In this document: in pieces, positions 22,908 through 33,326 of the stretch
Layout: every line of letters begins with the position of its first letter
How positions within the stretch are numbered: position 1 is the first letter of the stretch
Origin: Diphasiastrum complanatum
Lineage: Eukaryota; Streptophyta; Lycopodiopsida; Lycopodiales; Lycopodiaceae
Direction: 5' to 3'
Length of the DNA stretch: 64,000 bases
Assembly (NCBI GenBank): GCA_029204225.1
Contig: CM055100.1
Span: 28,040,649-28,104,648, forward strand
Notes under the pieces: model-generated
What the model was told of the DNA's origin: nothing
What the model saw: the letters and a program-made list of their open reading frames with translations, nothing else
Database searches by the model: none
Translations under genes and position numbers: made by a program

Positions 22908-23100
22908 TTTATTAGAAAAAGTAGAAGATTCTCCAATACAAAGAAAATGGCTCTCTCTTATAGATATGAGAGGTGAGCCTTCACTCTGATTGGCTCATTA
23001 GAGAAAATATGGGCCCAAAGAGGGCCCTATAAGAAATGCCATGTAGAAGAGAGAAAAGTAACTATAAAATAATTATAATATCATTCTCTAACTTCTTAAC
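22473..23100 (-). repeat. Putative 5' LTR of gypsy element K
   Basis: The inner edge is TG at 22473, directly next to the primer-binding site. Reading on the minus strand there is a CCAAT box (GAGCCAATCAGAG, about 22985-22997), a TATA-like ATCTATAAGAGAG (about 22953-22965) and an AATAAA (about 22910), all in promoter-to-polyA order. A long CT/GA tract follows. The outer edge is not defined; 23100 is an estimate. Confidence 0.5.
22828..22903. repeat. (GA)n microsatellite
   Basis: Uninterrupted GA dinucleotide run of about 76 bases inside LTR K. Confidence 0.95.
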
Positions 23101-23553
23101 GCATCTGCCTGCACTACTTTCCATTTAAATGAATTCACCTTAGTTTAGTCACATCAAACTTCACTGATGCTTAACCATAGTTAAAATATAATTTTTAAAA
23201 TGCTGAAATATTTCTTCCCAATAGTTGGAAACTCTCAAAAATGAATTGAGAGTGACATTTCTAAAACAAAGCCTACGCCATCTCTATCTCCAGGGTAAAA
23301 AACAAGTGTTTAGTGCTATTTCAATCTCCAGTAAAGTCGTTAGCGCCATCTCCAGCTTTGTTATTGTCATTGTGTTGTTTGTTACTATACTACTGTACTG
23401 ATAAAAAAGCTTTATCATCTTCATGTGGATCTGTCACCAAAATATGCTCCGCTCAAGACAAGAAATTCAAAGAAACCCAAATTGTCAACTTCTGATATGG
23501 TCCGATACAGGGAGGAAAAACTAAAGCATGTAGATTTATGATCATCAGGAACA
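23101..23553. other. Spacer without recognisable gene
   Basis: AT-rich. Possible 5' flank of the decayed gene beginning near 23554. The outer end of LTR K may also fall here. Confidence 0.3.
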
Positions 23554-26160
23554 TTGTATCCTATTGATCCATGTTCATTGCAACATCCAAATTTTCATTT
23601 GGTGAGCCAGGTAATAATCTATATGTGTCATGATAAAAATGGCCTTTTGGGTTACTGTGAGAATTTGATGCTCTATGGGAATGCATATTCAATGCAAAGA
23701 ATATATTATTTGGAAGAGGAATCAAGAAAAATATCAAAGGAGTGCGAAGAAAAATCTACAAAGTTGAAAACTTGTTTGAATGAAAATGAGATGCTCAAGA
23801 AGGAGATCCAAAGGTTGAAATCTTCTTTGCATCATTATACAACTAGTAGTGATGAGATAAAAACTACATTTCAATCCATGTGTACCTCATATTTGTCTCT
23901 TGTTAAAGATATGGATGTGCTCAACAGAAAGGTCCGAAGCAACAAGAGGAAAAGACTGGTAAACACGGATATATGTGATCTATCATCCAGAGGAGGTCCT
24001 AGAAAAAGACGAATCCGTGCATTCAAGTAAGTTATAGCTTATTTGGTATTGAATATTGCTTGAACTTTTTGATTAATTCATAATCACTAATTTTGTTATT
24101 TATTCATTTTAACTTCATGTTGATTTGCTTATTATATTGTTGTGAATACTATGAGTGTCCTGATTTCTACTGACATTTTTATGAACGTTATGTTTGCAAT
24201 GTAGATCAACATTGGTTGTTGAAGACCATTTGGCGGATGAGATTTCAATGAGAAACTCACTAGGCTCTATCTTGACTTCTTAATCTATGAAATCAATGTT
24301 GAACAATAACAAAATGAAAAAGATTAAGGCTTCAATTACTGATAGCATTATGAATGAAGTTAGAAAAATATTTGACACTACATTGCTTCAGGGGGCATGT
24401 GACTTTTCTAGCATCAGTAGAGAAGCATATGCAACAATGTTTAAGATGATAAAGGAGGCCTTTGCATAGGTAAATATTAAAAAGTTTTCAATCCCACTAC
24501 CATTTCATCTTTAAAAAAAAAAGAGACATGTTAAACCAATGTATGTAGACAATAGTTGGTAATCCATCTCATATCAATGAAGTGTATTGTTCGAAAGGAG
24601 AAAGTCTAACTTATAACAATTCCAACAATTTATTTATTGACATTAATCAGTTACTAACATTCATCATAAATTTTTACGGTATTACAAATGAGAATGTCAA
24701 TAACAAGTTGATAGTTGTTCTCATGTTACATGAGTCTGAAATTATAAAAGGACAAAAAATGGAAAGAGTCAGTTTCATGATCTTGAATGGATCACTTTTA
24801 AATTCAGAAGACTCTGAAGGCCTCAATTTTAGTGTTCAATCAGAATATGATATCTGGTGGTTGGCAACATTTCAGGTATAGCAGTTCCTTCGCATAATCA
24901 ATAGGGATAATCATTTTAATATGGATTTCATTTGGGAAATTTTCTCTGTGTTAATATTATGAGGCTAATCACGTCTTTGTATTCTCTTATAGGTGATGAA
25001 AGAAGACCATGACATTCTCTTATGGATATTTAATAGAATGTCATGTCCTGCCACCATAAAAAATCACATGGAGGGAGTTCCACTCAATATTCCTGGAATT
25101 GGCACTTCAAGTCAACATTGAATGACATTTAGCAGGAGATTTGAAGACATTAAAATATATGTTCAATGTATCTCATGGCGCTAACTCTAAACACCTTTGT
25201 TTGTGCTGCATGAAAACAACAAAAGACATGACAAGGAGTACATGAATATCAAGAGATTGAGAAGATCCTAATTGGAAACCTGTACTACCAATTCCCCTTC
25301 CAAATGTCCATATATATACATTGCATGCGGATGTGCGTATTATAGAAAAAATCTTCACATATTGTTTGCATGGAATTCCAAGCCAGAGTCCTCTGCGAAA
25401 GAAGCTATTTCTAGATTAGAGGATGTGTTCTCCAAAACAAGCTTACATAAAGCCCCCATTAAAATAAAAAGAGATGAGAAGCTATCAAGTAAAACATGAA
25501 ATATTCCATGCAAGCTGAGCATTGGAGGATCCAAAGCTCGAAGATTTTTATCAAATTATTCTGGCAAACAATCCAAGATTCAATATACGGTTTGGAAAGA
25601 AATTATTGCAGCAACTCAAGATTTCGAAGAAGAAGGTTCTACTGGTATACACAAAGTAGAAGTTTGAAAAAAAATAGACAACATGGTGAAATACTTGAGA
25701 AAAGATAAATTTTTAAATACTGATGTACAAACAACCAATGAATTTGTGGATGTAGTTCAAAGTGCATGGGGTGTTGATCATATAACACATTATATGGTAA
25801 GATTTTGATGTTATACTACGATAGACAAATATGTTCAATTAAATTAGATACTTTTGGTACTGATTTAGATTATGTTTTTATGACATGCAGCACATATTAC
25901 GACATCATTCGACATTCTTTGCAAGAAATAGTGGAAGTCTTAGCATATGGTCATCGCAAGGAATGAAAAAATCTCATTGAAGCAAGAGCGGCATTTCATA
26001 AAATTACACAACATGGCGGGACTAGCACAAAAAACAGCTATATATTGCAACTTCTCCAATGGTTTTATAGAAGAATTCAAATTCGTCATAATACAAAATC
26101 GACGGATTATAAAAAATTCCAAAAAGCATGCAAATTCATACAAGCCAATAGGCAATAGAC
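23554..26160 (+). pseudogene. Decayed multi-exon gene, RAG1/transposase-like motifs (uncertain)
   Basis: At least five blocks with splice-like borders: 23554-24026 (donor GTAAGT), 24205-24469 (GTAAAT), about 24556-24875 (GTATAG), 24993-25796 (GTAAGA) and 25891-26160. Exon 1 holds a coiled-coil-like stretch (residues 50-130, LEEESRKISKECEEKS) and a basic tail SNKRKR...GGPRKRRIR, a possible nuclear signal. Exon 3 has MERVSFMILNGSLLNSE. Exon 4 has HLAGDLKTLKYMF followed by NSKHLCLCCMKTTK, a Cys-rich pattern. Exon 5 has HILRHHSTFFARNSGSLSI and, in a shifted frame, HKITQHGGTSTKNS and LLQWFYRRIQIRH. The order (GDLK block, CxxC block, His-rich end) recalls large uncharacterised proteins in many eukaryote genomes and, weakly, RAG1-like cores. 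Several stops and frameshifts show it is dead. Confidence 0.5.
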
Positions 26161-26450
26161 ACACAATAAAATTTTGTATATTAAATAAAAATATTTACAA
26201 AGTACAATTCAGCAGTATCTACTCTGCTTCCGATACTTTCTCTAATGAAAGTTGCAACTTAGAATCATGCAACAATTTTTTTCTTTCGTATGGATCCAAC
26301 AACTCATAGTTTTCATGCTTACTCAAATCAACGTAAGCAGCATACAATGCAAAATGAGATGATTTGGACATGGAATTCACTGGTCCTTATCCTCAAATTT
26401 TAACCGCAATGGTTTTCTTTACAAACATTATTTTATGCACCTTATTGAAA
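26161..26450. other. Spacer
   Basis: 3' flank of the decayed gene. Nothing else can be supported. Confidence 0.3.
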
Positions 26451-26789
26451 TTATGTCCTCCAAGAAAATGAGACAGTGCCTTGATGGGACATTGGCACTA
26501 TTAAAGGTGTGGGTTGATTCTCTGCCACTTCATTAATATCTAGGTTTTTAGTAGAAGGCTTTGAGCTTTCAAAAAAGTCTGCTACATTCGAAAATATAGA
26601 TCTTTTGAACTTCACAACATTAAATGGAACAAACCTTCGCGCTTGCTTTGACTTCTTCAAAGAAAGACTTTCATGTCGTGGAATGGTGGACTGACTAGAA
26701 TCAGTAATTGAGTGCTTACTTGATTCTGAACCACCATGAATCTTTGGTGAAGGACAATAATACACTGCTTGAGAATCTATGAGACACAA
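26451..26789 (-). CDS. Coding-like ORF of unknown function
   Basis: A 112-codon open frame with low-complexity Ser/Lys-rich sequence (SLSLKKSKQARRFVPFNVVK) and FSNVADFFESSKPSTKNLD. It lacks any retroelement motif and any recognised domain. It lies between the decayed plus-strand gene and the coding-like fragment at 26942. It may be an exon of a decayed gene or a chance frame. Confidence 0.2.
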   Translation of the reverse strand: MCLIDSQAVYYCPSPKIHGGSESSKHSITDSSQSTIPRHESLSLKKSKQARRFVPFNVVKFKRSIFSNVADFFESSKPSTKNLDINEVAENQPTPLIVPMSHQGTVSFSWRT

Positions 26790-26941
26790 CGACGAAGATG
26801 GCGTAGTACAAAATTCGGTAGCTTGGAACCTGAAGTACTTCGTGGTACAAAGTTGTAATCTTAATGTCAGATGATAAACTCATAGAAACACTATCGTAAT
26901 ATTTGTCATATATCCTTCTTTATTGTTTTTCAAACATTCAA

Positions 26942-27240
26942 ATGGCTCAACTCAAAGTTTGTCCATTGATAAACCCTTCGAATATCCAAAAAGTAGAGAT
27001 GACTAAGCACATGTTTTACTTTACCAAGGGTTATGAGGGCCAGAAACTCACTGACCTCTTCTTCTGGACTGTTGATACTTTTGGCAAAGAGCCGTCGACC
27101 TTCAAAGCACAAGGACACATGCTTTACAAGGTAGCAGTTGCAGATGAGGATGATGGTTTTACCAACATTGTGATAAGAGCATTTGACAAGAAAGTTTTCC
27201 TGTACATTTTGGAGAATGGGTTCATGAAGATTCGTCTTTG
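26942..27240 (+). pseudogene. Coding-like fragment fused to copia C
   Basis: The open frame from MAQLKVCPLINPSN reads through YFTKGYEGQKLTDLFFWTVD and FDKKVFLYILENGFMKIRL, about 100 codons of protein-like sequence without copia motifs. At about 27241, just after TTGTAGATTTCAG, the DNA switches to copia pol linker sequence whose frame (RPHEQEM, then RRLPDRYFDNIQWSK) is different. The junction could be a captured gene fragment, an older element, or the edge of a truncated insertion. Function is unknown. Confidence 0.4.
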
Positions 27241-28997
27241 TAGATTTCAGAGCAGCAAGAAGCAGAGGATCGACCCCACGAACAAGAAATGTTTGAGCAG
27301 CGACGAAAAAAACCTCGAAGGTCAACAAGACAAAGAAGACTTCCAGACCGCTATTTTGACAATATTCAATGGAGCAAAGACACGCAGTTCAAGTACTGCA
27401 GCTTCACAGAAGAGCCAGCAACATACCAAGAAGCTATCCAGAGTCCAGAGAGAGAATTCTAGAAGTAGGCAAAATTAGAAGAGATCGAGTCGATGAGGCA
27501 AAACGAGGCATGAACATTAGAGCCACTGCCAAAAAATAGAAAAGTAGTCGACTGCAAGTGGGTGTACAAGAAAAAGCTAAAATCAGATGGCACTATTGGC
27601 CGCTACAAGACAAAGCTTGTCACAAAGGGCTACACGCAGAGATATGGTGTCGACTATTTTGACACATATTTGCCCATCGTGATGACAAGCATAAGACTAC
27701 TCCTTGCATACGCCACACAGTACAATCTGGAAATTCACCAGATTGACGTGAAAACAGCCTTTTTCCACAAAGATCTAGAAGAGAAAATCTTCATGAAACA
27801 ACCTGAAGGCTATGAAGACCCCGACAACAGACAATATGTTTGTCGATTGCAAAGATGCATCTACGGTTTAAAACAAGCATCACGGGCTTGGTACAAAAAG
27901 CTTGATGGTCATCTGAAGTCTCTAGACTTTAACCCTACTCAACCAAACTGTAATGTCTACATCAAAAGAGTAGGAAAGGATTTTGTCATACTGACCATTT
28001 TCGTAAATGATTCGCTGTTGATAGAAAATTCTTTGATGCTGATCAAAGACACAAAGAGTCAGATTTTTGAAAGCTACGAAATCACAGATCTTGGAGAAGC
28101 AACAAAATACCTAGGGCTGGAGACCAGAAGAGATCGAACAAATGGCGAAATGCACTTGAGTCAGTCAGAATATACTAGAAAAGTGCTGAAGCAGTACCAC
28201 ATGATGGACTGCAAAGAGAAAGCCACACCAATGATAGCTGGAGCCAAGCTCACGAAATAGTATTGCCCAAAAACAGAAGAGGAAGAATAGAAGATGGCAG
28301 GTATACCCTACCAGAACTTAATTGGGAGCTGATGTACTTGACAATTTGTACCAAACCAGATCTGGCCTTTTCTGTTTACGCATTGAGCCAATTTTGTTCC
28401 AATCCTGGTCTAGCACATTGGCAAATGGCCAAACGAATCCTACAGTATCTGAAGGGTACCCAGAATATTGGATTAACCTACGGAGCTAGAAATGAAGAGA
28501 AATGATTCGAGTTGCATCAATACAGTGATGCGAGTTGGGTGAGCTACAAGGACGACAACAAGTCCATTAATGGAGGATGTACAATAGCGTGCGGAGTTGC
28601 AATCAGCTAGATATGCAAAAAGTAAATCCTAGTAGCTCAATCCTCTTGCAAAGCTGAGTATGTCGTAGTCTCGAAAGTGGCGAATGAGGTAGTGTGGCTA
28701 CGGATAATGTTGGAGGCAATCGGAATATCACAAGAGGGGCCAAGCATGATGATGATGGACTCCCAGAGTGCCATCTATCTGTCCCAGGATCCTGTCTTCC
28801 ATTCAAAGACGAAGCACATTCCTCTGAAGTACCATCACATTCGAGATTTGATCTCGAAAGGAGAGCTCCAGGTCCAGTTCATAAAATCAAAAAGCATGAT
28901 TGTAGATCTCCTCACGAAACCGCTCGACAAGCCACTCTTTACCAAGCAAAGAGAGACAATTGATTGAACGAACAAAGCTAAAAGGTTCAAGAGGGAG
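27241..28997 (+). pseudogene. Ty1/copia C RT-RNase H pseudogene
   Basis: Starts in the pre-RT linker. RT follows with DCKWVYKKKLKSDG, IHQIDVKTAFFHKDLEEKIF and CIYGLKQASRAWYKKL. The catalytic loop reads TIFVNDSLLI instead of YVDD, so a catalytic Asp is lost. It continues with YLGLETRRDRTNGE and, after a TAG at 28258, the SVYALSQFCSNPG and RILQYLKG blocks. RNase H follows with FHSKTKHIPLKYHHIRDLI and ends at LLTKPLDKPLF. A polypurine AAGAGGGAG immediately precedes the 3' LTR. Gag, protease and integrase are absent. Confidence 0.85.
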
Positions 28998-29783
28998 TGT
29001 CAGAAATGGTGAACTCTTGCAACTTTGTCACAGCACGAACAAGACACGAAGGTCGAACGAGAACAATTCGCGACAATCAACGTGTCTTTGACTTGAAGCA
29101 TGAACGATTCGCGAATCATTCGTGAATTGTAAATACACCTCCAGGATCGCAAACCGCAAAAGGGACGCAGAACGAAGACTACGAAAAAAAACAAAAAGAA
29201 CGAAACAAACGAAGAGAAATCTTTCGCGCTGCTAGCTGGCAGCTCAACGGGCTTCACACGCAGCTGAAATGAATAGCAACGACGGAGACTAACTAACTAG
29301 TTGATTAGCATTAACTAGTCTTGTGATTATATATTTAGCTATCTTGTAAACTCCACATAGTGGAGGTAAAAATAATCCTCTCTGGATTATAACAAAAAAA
29401 AAGAGAAAAAGAGATGAGAATTTGACAGAGATTTGTAAGAAACAGAGAGAGACATAACAAATAGAGTAAGAAAGTAAAAATATCATAGTTGTGCATGAAA
29501 GTCTGCCAACGAGCAGAACACAACGAAAGAGCAGAGAGTCAATCCGCCAATGAGCGAGACACTGACGATCTCACTCTAAAACCAAATTGACAATATAGTT
29601 ACTCTATTTCGTGTATCTCTTGGCTTTGTGCTGTGTCTCTTGATTGCTAGAATAAAATATGTTCTGTGATGCGTAGTCGAGTGTCTGGGATCTTGTAAGA
29701 GCTTCTGCACGAAAAGAAAATTCAAGGACAGAAAATTGTTTGCAAATCAGAAGAGAGAAGACGAACACGAAACGAAAAAGCTT
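28998..29783 (+). repeat. 3' LTR of copia C
   Basis: Begins TGTCAGAAATGGTGAACTC right after the polypurine tract and matches LTR B in order. It carries GATTCGCGAATC (about 29105), TTTCGCGC at 29222-29229 (E2F-type), TATA-like TTATATATTTAGC (about 29326) and a CGAA-rich 3' end. The last bases are missing or rearranged where D gag sequence begins near 29790. Confidence 0.8.
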
Positions 29784-29796
29784 CCACAAGAATCAC

Positions 29797-30151
29797 TATT
29801 CGTCATCTTGAGGGAGTAGAATTTCTTCCAGAGATGTAGCTTGGAAGCTATATCTCGCACTTTGTATAGTGTGCTCAAGATGTCCCAGACTTCTTTCGAT
29901 GTCTGAGCCTCGGATACATGGCCGATCTGGGTATCCGTGATGTTGAGGATGATAAGCGCGAAAGTCTTTCCATTCTTCAGCTTCCATTTGGCGATTGGTG
30001 CATCGTTTGCTTTGGACTTCTCTTCTACATCTGTAACAACGTCATACAATTCTTTAGCCATTAGTACAATTTTCATCTTAAAGTTTCACAAATGGTAATT
30101 GGCTCCATCAAGCTTGTCCATGATAGGACTGGCTTTCCCTTGGGAATCCAT
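29797..30151 (-). pseudogene. Ty1/copia D gag N-terminal fragment
   Basis: Starts MDSQGKASPIMDKLDGANYH about 150 bases below the primer-binding site. A TGA replaces the conserved Trp codon just before NFKMKIVLMAKELYDVV. UBN2-type gag continues with EVWDILSTLYKVRDIASKLH and stops at the LTR of copia C near 29790. Only about 118 codons remain. Confidence 0.75.
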
Positions 30152-30295
30152 GTGAAGAAATTACTCTAAGTGATAGGAAAAACTATCAGTGACTTAAGTA
30201 TGAAAATCTGATACTGAAAATACAGAACAAGAAAACAATTACTCTATTGGCTAGTAGAGTCTTGTACTGTGAAAGCTTATTAGGCTATGAAAATA

Positions 30296-30307
30296 GCTCT
30301 GATACCA
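30296..30307 (-). promoter_or_regulatory. Primer-binding site of copia D
   Basis: Reverse complement exactly TGGTATCAGAGC, adjacent to LTR D1. Confidence 0.9.
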
Positions 30308-30312
30308 TGTTG

Positions 30313-30368
<56 letters not shown>

Positions 30369-31247
30369 GAGTTGAGAAAGGTGTCATATGTTAGAAACAA
30401 AAATTTAGCTCAAAGGGGTAAGACGAACATGAACGAGAAACGAAACACAAACAAGAAACGAACTCGAATAAATATTCGTGCACAGCGGAACGAGCTATAC
30501 GACTCTTTCCGTAAGCATGACTATGCCTATTAGAATGAACAGAACTTTAGTGATGGAAATCACAGTTATTCTGGATTACGCAGCCAAACATAATAAATGA
30601 AGCGCCAGAAGAATAATTTGTCGTGAATAGAAAGACAAATTATGTGTCGCGATGCGTGCGAAGAGATAGACAATGCTCGACTGATAATTAGTCGCGAAAC
30701 ATTCGCGAAAGACAAGACTAAATGTTAGTCGTGTATTACCAGAAAGAGCAACTAGAAAGATCAGACAAAATTAATAATAAGCATAGCAATATTAACACAG
30801 ATCTGAACGCAGAACAAAGAACTATATCAGATTAAGTATATCAAGTATACATGTCAATAAAGCGGTAGAGCACAAGACAATAGCGGACGAAACCACGTGC
30901 CCTACGAAGCGTATTCAATTTGTAAAGGAATGAAACCTTATATTTGACGATAAAGAATCAATGCACAGGGCATCTACTTCGTCTATCTAGCTGATAAGCT
31001 TCTGATGCTAATTTACATACACTCTCATCTACTCATCTTTCGTCAGGACTCAATCATCCAATACTCAACATCTTGATCTGCTAATCTCTGATTCTCTCTA
31101 GAAATATATATATACATAATGTTACAGATGTGCAGATGAAGAAAGTACAGAGTGGATGTGCTGTCTGTGAGATTGTGGGTGGCTGCAATCGTTGTCCAGT
31201 CTGTTAGCGTAGCTACATGGGATGAGAGTGAAGAGGGTGTGACGTCA
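30308..31247 (-). repeat. LTR D1, shared by copia D and E
   Basis: Same family as 41967-43063 by many shared blocks, for example AACTTTAGTGATGGAAATCACAG-type sequence, AGCATAGCAATATTAACACA and GATTAAGTATATCA. It serves as the 5' LTR of D (primer-binding site on its left). At its other side it runs straight into RT of E at about 31247, losing its last 100 bases or more relative to D2. A (GA)n run lies at 30313-30364. Confidence 0.75.
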
Positions 31248-33326
31248 GCCTTCGCTTTTCGTCCTTTTGCAAAATTCGTTTTGCAATCTTCCAATGAGTC
31301 GAGTCTAGTTTTGTACAGAATTGGCTCATCCTAAACACAACATAAGCAATGTCAAGACGTGTGTTATCTACAAGGTATATCAATGATCTTATCAGTTTCC
31401 TGTATGGTGTGAGCTGCATCAATTCTCTCTCTTCTTTAGTCCTCGAACAATTTTTGTTCATCAATATTGTTCCTGCAAGCATTGGAGTATTTGCTCCTTC
31501 GCAATTCATCATCTCGAAGTCTTCTAGGATTTTCTGGGTATATCTAGAATGATGAAGGTACAATTTACCCTCATAGTCCTTGTCAATCTGTAAGCCAAGG
31601 TAACACCTGGCTTCTCCCAGATCTACAATCTCAAATTGTTTTGAGATATCATTCTTCACTTTAGCAATAAGCTTTTCACTCTTGCAGAGTATCAGAGTCC
31701 CGTCCACATACATAGCTACAATGATGATCTTCCCATCTGTAATTCTTACATACACATTGGAATCAGCCATTAGTGGCTTGAATTCTAAGGATTTCAGGGC
31801 TTGATCTTTCTTCTTGTACCATTGTCGAGTTGACTGCTTCAAACCATAGATACTCCTATGCGTTCTGCATGCATAAGTGGGAAGTGAATTTGAGATATAG
31901 TCTGGGGGTTGATCCATATAGACCTCTTCGTCTAACTCACCATGCAAGAAGGCTATCTTCTCATCCACAATGTGAATCTTGAGACATAAGCAGTTGCATA
32001 TGCAAATAGTAAATGTAGGGTCGAATGTTTCACGACAGGAGAGAAAGAGACAAGTCTTGCCTTATACTTTGAGACATCTCCGTCTGGTCCATACTTTAGC
32101 TTGTATACCCATTTGCATTTAACAATCTTTCGCTTATCTGGTAATGGCTGTAATGTCCATATCTGGTTCTTCCTCATGGATTCCATCTCCTCATTTATGG
32201 CTTGAATCCATTTGTCCTTCTCTAGACATTCAACTGCTTCTTTGAATGTCTGTGGTTCACCACTGAATCCACAGAACTCTTCTGATGTGGACGTTGAGCT
32301 GTCTAGCACATATCTTGCTAGCGCATTTTGTTGTCTTTTCGACCTTCTAAGAGATCCTCCTAGAACTGCAATGCCTTTGCCTTTGTCTGCTCTGCTAGGT
32401 CCAAAACCATTTTGGTCTATAGGTACTATAGCAGTAGACTGCCTCTCAAAATTTTCTTCATCTGATTCGTCACTTGAATGTGAAGCGACTCAAAAATCTT
32501 CATGTTTGTCTTCGTCCTCTGCTCCCTCTGTCACAGTTGGCAGATTATAGTACTATCTTTCAAGAACTTCATAGCTGACAGGATCATCGTTGGCCATTGT
32601 CCTGCTCTCATCAAACTTGACATCTCTGACTACCTTCACAGTGTTTGTCTCTGGCACGTAGACTCTGTAGTATGACAAATTATTGTCATATCCTACAAGA
32701 TATCCATGTTCAGCTTTCTCATCAAGCTTCTTTCAAAGCTTATTAGGAATATGTGCATAAGCTGCACAACCAAAGATTCTGATGTGAGTCAGATTGGGTT
32801 TTCTACCCCACCATAATTCGTGTGCTGTCGTGTGAAGAACACCAGACTTTACTATCATGTTCTGAATGTAAGCAACTTTAGCTAGCCCACAGTACTCTTG
32901 GAGCTTTCGAGTAGGCCATCATGCATCTGGCAGCTTCCATTAGAGTCCTATTCTTTCTTTCTGCAACACCGTTGTGCTGCAGTGTGTAAGATGCAGTACT
33001 TTTGTGAATGATACCACGATCATTGCAGAAGTCAGTGAAGTGATTCGAGATGTATTCACCACCTTGATCTGTTCTGATCTGGTTCACTTTATTACTAGTG
33101 CATCTCTCTACCCAATTCACATACTCTGTGAATTTGTCAAATGCTTTTGATTTGTTGTGAATAAAATACACTCTGACAAATTTACTATAATCATAAATAA
33201 AGGTAATGTAATATTTCGAGCCTCCAACTGAGATCACATTGAAAGGTCGACAGATGTCAGAATGCACTAACTCCAGAATCTTGGTCATTCTGTAGGAGTC
33301 CTTGACAAATGGAGTGCGTGACATCT
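31248..33326 (-). pseudogene. Ty1/copia E integrase-RT pseudogene
   Basis: Integrase core at 33324-32878 with ELVHSDICRPFNVISVGGSK, TDQGGEYISNHF and NGVAERKNRTLMEAARCMM. After stops, the linker and RT start follow at 32309-31953 (CKWVYKLKYGPDGDVSKYKA), with a short deletion just after KARLV. RT at 31968-31260 has GELDEEVYMDQPPDY, SIYGLKQSTRQWYKKK and MYVDGTLIL, in which the second Asp of YVDD is Gly. The frame ends at THWKIAKRIL, so RNase H is missing and LTR D1 sequence follows directly. The 5' side is cut at the start of the 2.15-kb repeat. Confidence 0.85.
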
